NCBI RefSeq assembly: GCF_900635815.1
Contig: NZ_LR134173.1
Location: 1,334,001 to 1,398,000 of the forward strand
Direction: 5' to 3'
Length of the DNA stretch: 64,000 bases
From: Legionella cherrii
GTDB taxonomy: Bacteria; Pseudomonadota; Gammaproteobacteria; Legionellales; Legionellaceae
Each line of letters opens with the position of its first letter. The stretch's first letter is position 1. Of the stretch, positions 17,115 to 26,946 are shown piece after piece. The notes below the pieces were generated by a model that saw nothing but the letters and a program-made list of their open reading frames with translations, was not told where the DNA came from and ran no database searches. The position numbers and the translations under genes are program-made.

Positions 17115-17417
17115 TTACGATGAAACCTCATGGGATAAAATGTTGATTAAGGTATCAGAATAAGGATTGAGCACCAGTTGCTCTTTTTGGTGTTTAGAAA
17201 GTTTTTTAATGTAGCGTTCTATGCGCATGGCGATGAGTTTGCCTCCTTTTATCTCCCAGCTTTGAGCAATGGCAAGCGGTTTAAAGCTTCGCGTATATTT
17301 ACTGCCTTTACCTGAGAGGTGCTCTTGAAAACGTCTTTCGAGATTATCGGTATATCCTGTGTAATAACTTTGGTTGTTGCATTGCAAAATGTAAACCCAA
17401 TAGCTTTTCTCAGACAT
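17115..17417 (-). CDS. GIY-YIG nuclease-domain protein (UPF0213-like)
   Basis: 100 residues from ATG 17417. It opens SYWVYILQCNNQSYYTGYTDNLERRFQEH, which I cite in two parts: the VYIL and YTGYT strands (GIY-YIG equivalents) and the conserved Arg in NLERRF. A stand-alone small GIY-YIG protein, typical size for the YhbQ-like family; cellular role unknown. Alone between two plus-strand genes. Confidence 0.88.
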   Translation of the reverse strand: MSEKSYWVYILQCNNQSYYTGYTDNLERRFQEHLSGKGSKYTRSFKPLAIAQSWEIKGGKLIAMRIERYIKKLSKHQKEQLVLNPYSDTLINILSHEVSS

Positions 17418-17653
17418 GGTGCACGATATAATCCGATTTCAAGGTAGTTCAACTATAGTGAGATACGCATCATGAAGCAAACATTTAAAAATATCTTGGG
17501 AGAGGAAACTTCTACTAATTTAAGTGTGCTCTGAATCAAGAGGTTGCAAAAATAGTTGATTGATCTGAGCCAGTACTGTTGCAAAGGCCATGGATATCCT
17601 TAAAAATTATGGGACTAACAACTGAATACTTAAACCATAAGGTATAAAATCAT

Positions 17654-18286
17654 ATGCCTATAGACAAAATCGTTTGTGTAGGAAAAAATTATCTTGAGCA
17701 TGCCAAGGAGCTTGGTGACCCAATACCAGAAAAACCGGTATTGTTTTTAAAACCACCCAGTGTTCTCAAACAAGCCTCTAGCTGGGGTGCGCATCTCCAT
17801 CTTGATTTTCCCAATGAAGACAACGCAGTACAACCTGAATGTGAAATTGTTCTACGCATAGCCTGTGATGGCTATAAAATGACCCATGAAGAGGCCCGCA
17901 ACGCAATTACGGACATTACCCTTGGTCTGGATATGACGTTAAGAGCACGTCAATCTGAACTGAAAAAACAAGGTCATCCCTGGACTACGGCCAAGGTATT
18001 TAAAGATGCGGCTGTTCTGGGTCCATGGATTGCCTCTCATCAGTTTCAGGATTATATGAATACTGAATTTCAACTGCTGATTGATGGCGTGCCTAAGCAA
18101 CGTGCTCAAGGAGCAGACATGATGATGCGGCCTGAAGATTTATTAGTGTATATCAGCCAGTTTTTTCCCTTAAAATCAGGGGACATTATCTACACAGGAA
18201 CACCAGCAGGAGTGACCTCAATATCAAAAGGCACTACTGCGGAATTACACTGGGATAATTACTCATACCGCGTAACCTGGGACTAG
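17654..18286 (+). CDS. Fumarylacetoacetate hydrolase (FAH) family protein
   Basis: 210 residues. It starts IVCVGKNYLEHAKELGDP and has FLKPPSVL, the metal-binding acidic block QPECEIVLRIA, the LGLDMTLRARQSELKKQG region and the late GDIIYTGTPAGV. This is the short FAH form (acylpyruvase / oxaloacetate decarboxylase-like). It cleaves C-C bonds in 2,4-dioxo or related acids using a divalent metal. Single gene with no obvious operon partner. Confidence 0.9.
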   Translation: MPIDKIVCVGKNYLEHAKELGDPIPEKPVLFLKPPSVLKQASSWGAHLHLDFPNEDNAVQPECEIVLRIACDGYKMTHEEARNAITDITLGLDMTLRARQSELKKQGHPWTTAKVFKDAAVLGPWIASHQFQDYMNTEFQLLIDGVPKQRAQGADMMMRPEDLLVYISQFFPLKSGDIIYTGTPAGVTSISKGTTAELHWDNYSYRVTWD

Positions 18287-18355
18287 TGCTTGGTGTTTTG
18301 AGAATTAATTAACATTCTTTTCGGCGAAAAGATGGGTTTGCGGACTATTAGATGC

Positions 18356-21058
18356 TTAATTGTAATCTTTATCCCATGACGTAGCATCAGGTGTATCTGT
18401 ATTTTCTGATTGAGGTTGTGTTGATGGGCTTTTGCTTTTATTGATTGTTGAAAATATTCCCAACCTTGTTTCAGAAATCCGAATAGGAGTATTGCCGCTC
18501 TCTTTGCCAGGAGCTACTTCCGGTTCGCGGCCAGAGTTTATAGGTGGCAATGATGTTAATTCTTGATATTGCGGCGATTTTAATAGCGCATACAACTTTT
18601 CAATGTTGGTGTTTAGCTCTTGGGGTAGTGAATTTTTTTGTATTGAGCCAGGAGGGGGTAATAGGGGGATTAACTCATTTAACATTAAATTTAATTGATG
18701 AGTGAATTCCGCAGACGACATATTGGTTACATTGGCCATGCTGGTAAAGCTAATGATGTTGCGCAATAGAGGATTATCAGCAACAAGATGGGCTAATGCC
18801 AGTTGGTTTTCGATTGCTATCAATAGTTCTCGTAAATGAATAAGAGTTTGGTTAAATACAATCTGATCGAGATAGGGAAGCACGGGTCTTGCTTCATCAA
18901 GATGTAATTCAGTAAATCTAAGGGTTTCTTTTACGTCGGTAACCAGATATTGGGTTTGCCCTGGTTTCAGTATTTCTTCTTCACCGGGATATGCCGACAA
19001 GCTGCTAATGTCCATTTCATTCGCGTTATTGATATAAAGCATGACGGGCAATTTTTCGTCGGTGGTAACGCCTGCAAAATTTTTAGCAGTTTCTACTGAT
19101 GTAGAGGTGCTAGTCATTGCATCTTCAGTGAAGGTGCCATTGACTAAATAGCTGTTCATGATCTCGGGGACGGCTTTATTTTTCATTACCTCTGAAGAGG
19201 CTGTCATACCCCGCACGGTTTGAAAATGTAAAAGATGTAAATGTTCAGCAGGAATATGATTAATTACCTTATTAGTAATGGAATCAATTTGTTGGCGATA
19301 GGATTCAAGTGCATGAGAATCGGCTACAAAGCGGCTCAGCTTGTGTGGGTTCGTTGTGCAGCGTGATGAATTCATCAGCATATCATGTTCCGTTTGGGAC
19401 AATTTTAAATCGATACTCAAATACGTTGCCTGATCATCCAGTTTTATAAAGCTTTTATTGTTAATAAAATAAGCTTTATAATCGAGCGACCCAGGGGGTG
19501 TATTGATTAGAACGATACCTGGTTTTGTAGATAATTTTTGATTTTTTAAAAAACTCGTTGAATCCATTGTTGCCTTGGCTTTATGGTCATCACGAATATC
19601 TTCTTCTATCTCTGAAATATCATTCGCTAAATAAAGGCCAATGGGTGCTTTTTTATTAGTTGCTTTTATCAAGATGGCTAATGTGGGAAGCGCCTCTTTA
19701 AATGCCTCTGCTCTTTGCCTATCGTCTTCTAATTGAATTGAACTGCTTTGATCTTTTCGTGGTAGGCTGCCAAATCTTAGTAATGCATTGAGTTCTTTAT
19801 ATCGATTAGTGGTATAAGTATGTATCGCTCTCTTTTCGGCATCTAATAAATCACCGGTATTTTCGACAGGATCTAATTCTTTCCTCTCTTTAATAAAACT
19901 ATCTACGTCTATGGGTGTATCATTTTTCTTTTTTTCAGGTATCCCACTTTTATTAGCAGGATACATATACTGAAAATGTTTCGTGTTTGAGTAATATTTT
20001 TGCAGTATGGATTCATCAAACTCCATCACGCCAAAATCAATATATTTATATGCCTGGGTATAATTGATGACAATATCGCCTTCAATAATGGGTGGTTTAC
20101 TGGGTGCTTGTGGTTTGGGTTGATTAAGACGTTCCGCTTGCTCGCATAATTTAATGTACTCTCTACGGTTTTTTGCATATTCATTAATCAGAAGGGTTTG
20201 CATCGTATCTCGAGGTATTTTTAGTATATATTCACCTCGTGCATTGATCTCAGTGTGAACATCCATCCCTAAAATAATCGCCTGAATAGCCTGTTCCATG
20301 GTTTTGGTCAGCAAAGTCTTCTGCCGTGGCCCTTGCAGTACATTCGACTCTTTTACTTTTTGTTCTTCTATAGCAGGATAACGTTCTTTATCCGTTTGCA
20401 GGAGTTGGGGTTTGAGCCAATCGATGACACTTTCTTTGGTTGCTTCTTTTAGGATAGCGATAAATGCATCCGTGGTGTTGAGGGGATTTTGCTTGCTCTT
20501 TTCTCTGCATTGTTCAATGTAGTGCAACAGATTTTGTGCATTTTCTTTATCTGATTCTTCTGCATCTTTTGAATTGACAATTAACTTGCAGCGAGTTAAC
20601 AACAGTTCAATCGTTTCTTCAATAAATTTTATTTTTACTTCATTGTTATTGTTGCCATCACTGATGAGTCCCCTTAATTTTTTATAGTACTCATCCGTCG
20701 TTTGTAATCTATTCCATTTTGTCCCCTCGGTATCGAGTATTTTTAATACTAATTTCATGTATAAATAAACAGCATCTTTGTACTGTTCTGATTGGATATT
20801 TAATGCTTGAGTTTTTTTATTGATTGTTTCAGGCTTTGCATCATTAATTAATGCTTCAATTTCTAGTGCATGGCCGGGTGCTGCAGTGCCACTAACAACC
20901 GACATTGCTTTAGCAACACGTGGCCCATGTTTGCTCATTGGATAATTTTCATTTAAAAACTCTAGATTCATTGACTCAATTCTATTTATCAGTTCATTGA
21001 TTTTTCTAATGGTATTGGATCTATCTGAGGCGCTCGAACTTTTACTGTTCATGTACAT
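18356..21058 (-). CDS. Large protein with an R-STS-ExE ADP-ribosyltransferase module, effector candidate
   Basis: 900 residues, AGAGGA site before ATG 21058. Mostly helical and charged, no signal peptide. Residues about 600-720 carry the three ADP-ribosyltransferase signatures in order: Arg in TVRGMTASSE near 616, TSTSTS near 647-653 followed by AKNFAG, and GEEEIL near 691-695 (ExE, Arg-specific type). The N-terminal 600 residues are unrecognised. The C-terminus is Ser/Thr/Pro/Glu-rich (STQPQSENTDTPDATSWDKD), as in many Dot/Icm substrates. Likely a mono-ADP-ribosylating effector; target unknown. Confidence 0.68.
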   Translation of the reverse strand: MYMNSKSSSASDRSNTIRKINELINRIESMNLEFLNENYPMSKHGPRVAKAMSVVSGTAAPGHALEIEALINDAKPETINKKTQALNIQSEQYKDAVYLYMKLVLKILDTEGTKWNRLQTTDEYYKKLRGLISDGNNNNEVKIKFIEETIELLLTRCKLIVNSKDAEESDKENAQNLLHYIEQCREKSKQNPLNTTDAFIAILKEATKESVIDWLKPQLLQTDKERYPAIEEQKVKESNVLQGPRQKTLLTKTMEQAIQAIILGMDVHTEINARGEYILKIPRDTMQTLLINEYAKNRREYIKLCEQAERLNQPKPQAPSKPPIIEGDIVINYTQAYKYIDFGVMEFDESILQKYYSNTKHFQYMYPANKSGIPEKKKNDTPIDVDSFIKERKELDPVENTGDLLDAEKRAIHTYTTNRYKELNALLRFGSLPRKDQSSSIQLEDDRQRAEAFKEALPTLAILIKATNKKAPIGLYLANDISEIEEDIRDDHKAKATMDSTSFLKNQKLSTKPGIVLINTPPGSLDYKAYFINNKSFIKLDDQATYLSIDLKLSQTEHDMLMNSSRCTTNPHKLSRFVADSHALESYRQQIDSITNKVINHIPAEHLHLLHFQTVRGMTASSEVMKNKAVPEIMNSYLVNGTFTEDAMTSTSTSVETAKNFAGVTTDEKLPVMLYINNANEMDISSLSAYPGEEEILKPGQTQYLVTDVKETLRFTELHLDEARPVLPYLDQIVFNQTLIHLRELLIAIENQLALAHLVADNPLLRNIISFTSMANVTNMSSAEFTHQLNLMLNELIPLLPPPGSIQKNSLPQELNTNIEKLYALLKSPQYQELTSLPPINSGREPEVAPGKESGNTPIRISETRLGIFSTINKSKSPSTQPQSENTDTPDATSWDKDYN

Positions 21059-21296
21059 ATCCTCTTCTTCTAATCTTATAAAAAATTATTTATTATTTAA
21101 TTGATATGATTATAGACCAATTGATTAATAATTGATCCGGATGATTATTTATCGATCTTATTATAAATAAGAAACACTGAGTCACTTGTCACAAAATTGC
21201 TCTACAGAGTCCGCATTTTTGGGTGTGGAGAATTGATCCACGAATCAACGAATCTCACTTAAGCAGAGGGTGGAAAGGAGACTATTAAGGAGTTTT

Positions 21297-21310
21297 CGGG
21301 CCAAGGCCCG
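21297..21310. repeat. REP-like palindrome CGGGCC-AA-GGCCCG
   Basis: Short perfect palindrome followed by ACCCAGG. Variants occur at 35581-35598 (GTTGGGCCAAGGCCCAAC) and, degenerate, near 17036. This is a dispersed intergenic motif in the window. Confidence 0.6.
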
Positions 21311-21321
21311 ACCCAGGTTTA

Positions 21322-21354
21322 CTTAATATTTTCTTAATATAAAGTAGTTATAAT
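21322..21354 (+). promoter_or_regulatory. PmrA box and -10 upstream of the LRR-like gene
   Basis: CTTAATATT-TT-CTTAATATA at 21322-21341 matches the Legionella PmrA tandem repeat (TTAAT-N6-TTAAT). A TATAAT -10 at 21349-21354 follows after 7 bp. The same geometry is found on the other strand at 26711-26743. PmrA controls many Dot/Icm effectors, so this supports effector status for the gene starting at 21580, though the implied leader is about 220 nt. Nothing else gene-like lies in 21059-21579. Confidence 0.75.
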
Positions 21355-21579
21355 AAACATACGACATATCCTCTCCTTAGGGAAAGCTAGAGGACTGGTA
21401 CTTCACTTAGTTTTAATCATTAAACGGGTTTGTCGCTGAGGCAAAGAATAAGGAAAAGCAAAAGGCTTTTTCTTGAGACTTTAATGCGGCGAAGCAAATC
21501 CTGTAAAGACCCATCCGAAGAATTTCTCACTTGCCTCTAATTACGTTTTATATTGATTTGAGCGATTGGAGCTATAACT

Positions 21580-22632
21580 ATGGGCAATTTCTTACTATTC
21601 AAAGTGCAAGGTACTAAAGGTACCCCTCAAAAACAAACAGCAAATCTAAAAATGATACCTGATCGATGGGGTAGAAATTGGATTGATTGTCTTGTAGAGG
21701 AAGAGACGCCAATAACAAAAGAGCTTCTCAATGAAGCATTTGATTTGGTCGAGGACTTGCCGCTCAAAAAACCGGATATCATTATAACAAGTCCGGAAAT
21801 GGCTGCAAAATTGGATCTGTTTCCCCCCAAATTCTCATCGATTATGTTTTTTCATTCAGTGTTTAACGCTCCTACTCCATCTGGAAAGGCGGAGCAGTCC
21901 AGGCAGGATTGCATCAAGTATCTAAGACAACTTCCTGATTTTATTACTCAGGTTCATTTTAATGTCTGCCATAAATGGAAAAATCCACAAGAAGTAATAA
22001 AGGCTATTCCAAAACAGGTCACTCATTTCACGATTAATGCAGACGTCATTGAAAATTGCACTCATCAGGAACTGAGTTCATTTTTTAGCAGTTTCCCAAA
22101 TCATGTAAAAGAAATTTCTCTTTTAGGGAGTGACACAAAAAACCTCGTTATTGATGATAAGGTCTTACGTGATTTAATTATTAGATTACCTCTCTCTGTA
22201 AAAACGCTCAAGGTTCCTAGAGAGATCAGCATGTTCGATAATGGGGCAGAAAGAACAATAAACCTGGATGCATATAGAAAAAAAGAGTACTTCCCAAAGA
22301 GTTATGAAGAATTTACCTCAGAAAATTTATTTGATAGTGCGAAGGATCTTTTGAATGATTATACTAAAAATAACAATTGCCTCCCTGGTGTTGCCCGTTT
22401 TTTTACAGGTAACTGGTTTCGGCATCATGTGGATAAAGTAAATGAAATAGTGCAAAAAAGCACCGGCCTCGAGGATTTATTGAATGAGCTTGAAGAGATA
22501 AAGAGCCAAAAAGATTTCAATCACACAGGCTCTTTGGCACGCAGAATTCACTATATAAAACAGATGCAGTATCAGTCTCAAGAGGCCAATCATGAGGTGA
22601 AGCCGTTAAGTGGTGTAACCATGAATAGGTAA
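21580..22632 (+). CDS. LRR-like protein with Legionella-specific C-terminal domain, effector candidate
   Basis: 350 residues. The middle (about 125-215) has degenerate leucine-rich-like repeats: VTHFTINADVIENCTHQEL, VKEISLLGSD, VKTLKVPREI. The C-terminal 245-335 region, with LLNDYTKNN, GVARFFTGNWFRHHVDKV and GSLARRIHYIKQ, matches a domain recurring at the end of many Legionella effectors (I believe Pfam DUF5617). Preceded by a PmrA box. No enzymatic motif seen; likely a host-protein-binding effector. Confidence 0.7.
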   Translation: MGNFLLFKVQGTKGTPQKQTANLKMIPDRWGRNWIDCLVEEETPITKELLNEAFDLVEDLPLKKPDIIITSPEMAAKLDLFPPKFSSIMFFHSVFNAPTPSGKAEQSRQDCIKYLRQLPDFITQVHFNVCHKWKNPQEVIKAIPKQVTHFTINADVIENCTHQELSSFFSSFPNHVKEISLLGSDTKNLVIDDKVLRDLIIRLPLSVKTLKVPREISMFDNGAERTINLDAYRKKEYFPKSYEEFTSENLFDSAKDLLNDYTKNNNCLPGVARFFTGNWFRHHVDKVNEIVQKSTGLEDLLNELEEIKSQKDFNHTGSLARRIHYIKQMQYQSQEANHEVKPLSGVTMNR

Positions 22633-22815
22633 ATTTAAAATATTCAAAAAGAAAACAAGCGATATAAGGTGAAAGGGCGTAGAAGGAAGCCATAAAACGA
22701 TGCTTTTATAAAATGATACTCTTTTTAAAGTACTAAAAGGGTTTCGCTTTGCACTTGCTAACCGGGTTAGGATGGTTTTCGCCCCTGAGTTGTAAAACTT
22801 TAAGGGGCGAATAAA

Positions 22816-23400
22816 TTAGAGAGAAAAACTCTTTTCTGAAGTTGTTTCTTCTTGGTCATTTTCAGGAACAGGATTTTGGTAAATCGTAAATCGGGTTAAT
22901 AATGATGCGACTGAAACATCAGAAGGTATGGACAAGAGCTTACAAACAAAATCGGTAAGTGTCTTGATAAATCCAGCAACTTCATTTCTCATTTCGTGAA
23001 TACTTTGGAATCGTTCCTTATCTTCATGTCGAAGGTAGGATAAATCCAGGTTTTGAATGGTGTCCAATACATGCTGAGGGTTTTTATGATGTTTTAATGC
23101 ATCTTTCATTAAGCTTGAAATCTGCAGACTGGAGTAGCCACCATTTGCAATAAGGCGCTCAATAAAACAGGCCACTTCATGGTCATACGCTTCCTGATCA
23201 AGAGAGCCTTTTAACGATTGTAGCTTTAGAACTTTATCCAAAAAATTGGAACAAGTGCTGGTACCCGTTGGATCGATCCACATCCCCGTTGTCTTGCCTG
23301 TTGATAAATCCTTTACCTGGAGTAGATGGGTAAAACCAGAAGAATTGTTTTCGTTTTTATAATACAAAACAAATTGGTCATTTTTAAAAATTTCAAACAT
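22816..23400 (-). CDS. Hypothetical protein, 194 residues
   Basis: Unrecognised. Starts MFEIFKNDQFVLYYKNE; contains TGMWIDPTGTSTCSNFLDK and a helical second half (LMKDALKHHKNPQHVLD). The C-terminus PENDQEETTSEKSFSL is acidic and Ser/Thr-rich, compatible with a Dot/Icm secretion signal, but this is weak evidence. It lies in a run of probable effector genes on the same strand. Confidence 0.6.
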   Translation of the reverse strand: MFEIFKNDQFVLYYKNENNSSGFTHLLQVKDLSTGKTTGMWIDPTGTSTCSNFLDKVLKLQSLKGSLDQEAYDHEVACFIERLIANGGYSSLQISSLMKDALKHHKNPQHVLDTIQNLDLSYLRHEDKERFQSIHEMRNEVAGFIKTLTDFVCKLLSIPSDVSVASLLTRFTIYQNPVPENDQEETTSEKSFSL

Positions 23401-23553
23401 GATTATTCGCTACTGTGGATTAAAGAATGGGCGCATATTAGCATAAAATTATCTAAAACGCTTTTTCTATGAACAAATACCATTTTTAGTATGTACCCTT
23501 TGAAAGAGCCTCAAGATTTTATTTTTAACAAGAAAAGTCTGGAACAGTGGGTG

Positions 23554-23575
23554 GCCTGGCTCCTTGCAGCCAGGC
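23554..23575. repeat. Intergenic hairpin GCCTGGCT / AGCCAGGC
   Basis: Perfect 8-bp stem with a 6-nt loop followed by TTTGC, between two minus-strand genes. REP-like in composition; could act as a weak terminator on the plus strand only. Confidence 0.45.
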
Positions 23576-23611
23576 TTTGCATGGATCGTTTGGAAGAAGC
23601 TCAGGTAGAGA

Positions 23612-25549
23612 CTAATTCATTGTTAAGTCGGTCGATACCTCATCGTATGGCGTATTGATGTCTATGCCGTAGGTATCTTGCCCAAATTTTCTTAACGTTT
23701 CCCATGAATTTGGGAATTTATGCGCATCAAAATAGTGAAAGAAGCGATACAGTGTTGAACCATAGATCGTTGCTCCTTTTGCGTCGGTGCTGATATTGAA
23801 ATGAAGTTGTAATGGTGCTTTAAATTGATCGACTCGTGCTAAAAAATCTGCTAATGATTCTGCCTCTTTAGCGTAGTCTACCAGGGCTTTTTTTAGCGCT
23901 TGCCAATTACCTTGGTTTTTTTGGCTTCGTGCCTCGAGTAATTGAGCTTTACTTTGTATGGGATCGAGTTTAGTTTCTACAGTCGCTGATTTGGATTGAT
24001 TTGGTTTATTCAAAGCCAATTTATCCAGTTTATTTACGTCTGGTAATCCTGAATAAGGCAAAGGTTTATTCCCTGATAAAACACGTTCCAGGTTCCTGAG
24101 TTGATGAAATTTTTTGTGTAGACTGATTTGGTTTTCCTTGGTTTCATGGGAAATCACACTTAAAAAGTGATTTTCCTCTTCAAACGTTTTGATCCAATAA
24201 GCCCCATAACTTAAAGCATAGCGACGAAGCATTCGATCAACGATATTTCTAGCATACTCAGAAGCGGTAAGTTCTATGCGGGATGGGGCTGTATCCGTTC
24301 CATAATAGGGATTTTTCCGCTCAGTGAGTGTAAAAGTAGCTTTAGCATGAGGATTTGCCCCATGTGCAATTAAGGCTTGAATGACTTCAAGATGGTGATC
24401 CATAGCTTGAAACGGATCCTCCTCTGTACGAGTCATATTATCAACATAGAAATGCAATAACGACATGTTTTGTGCAGATACTTCTCTCCCTTGGTTATAT
24501 AAAGCATCTTCGAAGGGATCTGCAGGAGAATGATAGTCGATGGTTTGATCAAACTCTAAACCCTTCTCTTTCAATTTGGGCAATAGTCCCAGAACATCCA
24601 ATCGACTCAATCGATTCTCTTCTCTGTCCAGCAATTGAAAGAGTAAGTAATAGGGTTTCATTTGAGCCTGATGATGCAAAGTTCCTGCATCTGCCTGATC
24701 TACAAGGAGAGCAAACAGTTTTGGCAAGCCTACTTTCATGGCAAGCATCAAGGGGGTATAACCACGAGCATCGGTCACATCAAGAGAGGCACCATGATGA
24801 AGCAGTAAATTGACTGCCGCCAATGCAATGAATTCTTCGATATTGCTGCGAGTCATCCTCATAAGCAGGTGAATTAGTTGCGGTGCATCCTCTACATCGG
24901 GTGTCTGGGGACTGGAACCGTGTTCCAGTAAGTACTTTAATATCTCCAGCGTGTTCTTTTGACCATCAAGCATGGCGTTGATCGCGGTGCTAAGAACACT
25001 CATTCGACTGATATCGCCTGCTCTTTGCAGGCCTCCCGCAGCGCCTACCACCTGCTGAACCAAATCGATACGGCCCGCTTGAATGGCGACGTGTATGGGG
25101 AGCTCATTGAGCCACGCTTTTTTTAAATTTGCTTTTTTAAATGCTTCATCCAGCTTCTGATTTGTTTTTAACTTTGCCCAGGTGAATAGGGGACTTTCTT
25201 TGTCCCTTAGCACCCATTCAAATAATTCGCCTCTTTCATGGTAATGGTCTCGAGAAAAATAATGGTTTATAAAAAAGTCGATTGCCGATGGCCTATCAGG
25301 TTTGGGCTTCCAATAGGGATCAGCACCGAGTCCTACTAATAATTGAAATACGGGGATAGAGCCTGCGGCTATTGCCGCTTCAAGCGGAGTATGTACGTAA
25401 TCAGAGTCCTCCTGGAACACATTGAGTGTATGGTGCTTTTTTAGAACTTTCTGTGCGAGTTCTTCAATTTTTTTTAATTGCGTTTCTATCTCTTTTTTAT
25501 TTTTGATCTCTGCAATTGCTGCAAATAATTGTTTTATAGACTTACCCAT
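23612..25549 (-). CDS. Ankyrin-repeat protein, effector candidate
   Basis: 645 residues. Ankyrin units are visible at about 53-80 (HTPLEAAIAAGSIPVFQLL then GLGADP), 150-175 (PIHVAIQAGRIDLVQQV), 180-215 (STAINAM, ILKYLLEHGSSP), 258-285 (GYTPLMLAMKVGLPKLFALL) and about 360-400 (LLHFYVDNM, IQALIAHGANPHAKA). The C-terminal 150 residues are unrecognised and without repeats. No signal peptide. Ankyrin proteins of this kind in Legionella are commonly Dot/Icm effectors; no catalytic module is visible. Confidence 0.75.
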   Translation of the reverse strand: MGKSIKQLFAAIAEIKNKKEIETQLKKIEELAQKVLKKHHTLNVFQEDSDYVHTPLEAAIAAGSIPVFQLLVGLGADPYWKPKPDRPSAIDFFINHYFSRDHYHERGELFEWVLRDKESPLFTWAKLKTNQKLDEAFKKANLKKAWLNELPIHVAIQAGRIDLVQQVVGAAGGLQRAGDISRMSVLSTAINAMLDGQKNTLEILKYLLEHGSSPQTPDVEDAPQLIHLLMRMTRSNIEEFIALAAVNLLLHHGASLDVTDARGYTPLMLAMKVGLPKLFALLVDQADAGTLHHQAQMKPYYLLFQLLDREENRLSRLDVLGLLPKLKEKGLEFDQTIDYHSPADPFEDALYNQGREVSAQNMSLLHFYVDNMTRTEEDPFQAMDHHLEVIQALIAHGANPHAKATFTLTERKNPYYGTDTAPSRIELTASEYARNIVDRMLRRYALSYGAYWIKTFEEENHFLSVISHETKENQISLHKKFHQLRNLERVLSGNKPLPYSGLPDVNKLDKLALNKPNQSKSATVETKLDPIQSKAQLLEARSQKNQGNWQALKKALVDYAKEAESLADFLARVDQFKAPLQLHFNISTDAKGATIYGSTLYRFFHYFDAHKFPNSWETLRKFGQDTYGIDINTPYDEVSTDLTMN

Positions 25550-25785
25550 GAGTCTTGTTATTCCTTAAGTTAATTAAAAAAGCCGATTAATCAGCAACTT
25601 ATCCGCATGAATTCAATTTTTGATCTTAGTGTGCAATTTTACCACTAAAGGTTTTTAGGCTCAATGACAAGGGGATTTTCAGGTTAATGAGTCAGTTGCC
25701 CGATTACTCAGGCTAAAAATCTGAATTTAAGTCTATGCAACTGGGAGGGGTATTGAAATGTCATGCGTTCTAGCACGATGAGTTT

Positions 25786-26685
25786 CTAGTTGTTATTAAT
25801 AATTTTTATGGCAAGGGTACTTGGAGGATATTCCGTTTTTTCACGCATATCTTGCAAACTCTTAAAGAAATTAAATGTCCAATTGCGATCTTGATAAGCT
25901 GCTGTACAGCATCCAGATGTTGTGCCTGCATCACGTTCAAGAAATCCTTTTTCAGTAGTAGAATCTGCAATATTAACTAGGGCATGAATGGGATTGGAAG
26001 CATCCTTTTTAACCAGACAAACTCCTTCATTTAAACCAATTGATGTAAAATCGCAATCAACAATTTGGTATTTTTCTGCACTGGTCAATGCACGAACAAG
26101 TAATTGGATGTCTGCAACTTGAGTACTTACCCTAATTTCAAAGACCTTTTTTTCCTTATTGTAGGTGATGCTGACATTATTTTGATTTAACGTATTATCG
26201 TATTGATGCATGAGACTTAAAATGGCTTTTGTTTCATGGCGGACATTAACTCGCTTTGAATTACTCGATAGGGCAATCAGATACATCACATTCTGTTTTT
26301 CTTTAGGTTCCAGCTCCGACTTAAAATCTGTCACTTCATCCTGCATCGCAACAACATGCTCTGTTGACGCCAAACAAGAAACGGGAAGTTTCGGGGCATT
26401 AGGATCGCGTGAAATCAGATAATGCTCTTTATCTATTTTTCGTTTTTTTACCATGGATGGATTGACTGCAACTTTCTTTCCCTTGAACAGATAAGCGGAA
26501 TAACCTGATTCACGGGCCGTATTTGCCGGAGTGACTGAATGATGCGTTTTCATAAAGGCATCTATTTTTTGTTGCTCTTTTTTGTCGTCTATGACCACAA
26601 TTTTCTTTTTCACTTCTTTGTAATAGTGCTGTTCGTGCTTATTTAATTTATATTTTCGTTTCAAGGTGCTGTTGCTCCTAATCAC
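25786..26685 (-). CDS. Hypothetical protein under a PmrA-type promoter
   Basis: 299 residues, no recognised family. Very basic N-terminus (TLKRKYKLNKHEQ, VKKKIVVIDDKKEQQK), a middle with GKKVAVNPSMVKKRKID and a C-terminal half with mixed strands (NVSITYNKEKKVFEIRV; GTTSGCCTAAYQDRNW). The PmrA box with a correctly placed -10 directly upstream argues for an effector. Confidence 0.6.
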   Translation of the reverse strand: MIRSNSTLKRKYKLNKHEQHYYKEVKKKIVVIDDKKEQQKIDAFMKTHHSVTPANTARESGYSAYLFKGKKVAVNPSMVKKRKIDKEHYLISRDPNAPKLPVSCLASTEHVVAMQDEVTDFKSELEPKEKQNVMYLIALSSNSKRVNVRHETKAILSLMHQYDNTLNQNNVSITYNKEKKVFEIRVSTQVADIQLLVRALTSAEKYQIVDCDFTSIGLNEGVCLVKKDASNPIHALVNIADSTTEKGFLERDAGTTSGCCTAAYQDRNWTFNFFKSLQDMREKTEYPPSTLAIKIINNN

Positions 26686-26710
26686 ACAAAAAGATTAACA
26701 ATTGAGCAAT

Positions 26711-26743
26711 ATTATATTGGAATAAGATTAAGAAATCATTAAC
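26711..26743 (-). promoter_or_regulatory. PmrA box and -10 upstream of the 299-residue protein
   Basis: Read on the minus strand, GTTAATGATTTCTTAATCTT (26743 to 26724) has TTAAT-N6-TTAAT, followed after 7 bp by TATAAT (26716-26711). Spacing is identical to the box at 21322. The transcript start would lie about 20 nt before the coding start. Confidence 0.72.
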
Positions 26744-26865
26744 GATTCATTTCGTGAAGGGGTTTGCAACTGGAGAAATTTTCCTGCGATTGAATCGGCA
26801 ATAACATTTTTGGTGCGCACGAAGAACATTATGAGTGACCCTGAATCGTACTTATCCTACCATCT

Positions 26866-26888
26866 CCCTCTCCATCATGGGGAGAGGG
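26866..26888. repeat. Hairpin CCCTCTCC / GGAGAGGG
   Basis: Perfect 8-bp stem in TCTCCCTCTCCATCATGGGG with GTGGGGGAG following. It belongs to the common CCCTCTCC intergenic repeats; a longer relative is at 37321-37421. Between the giant gene (26947) and the PmrA-controlled gene. Confidence 0.5.
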
Positions 26889-26946
26889 TGGGGGAGAAAA
26901 CCAGTCTCTTTCTTTACTCGACGGCGATGAGTAAATTCGGTATTAG

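Noticed and set aside
16874..17123. Plus-strand frames over the intergenic element
   Set aside because: Purine-rich repeat composition, no protein-like features; the element has inverted ends.
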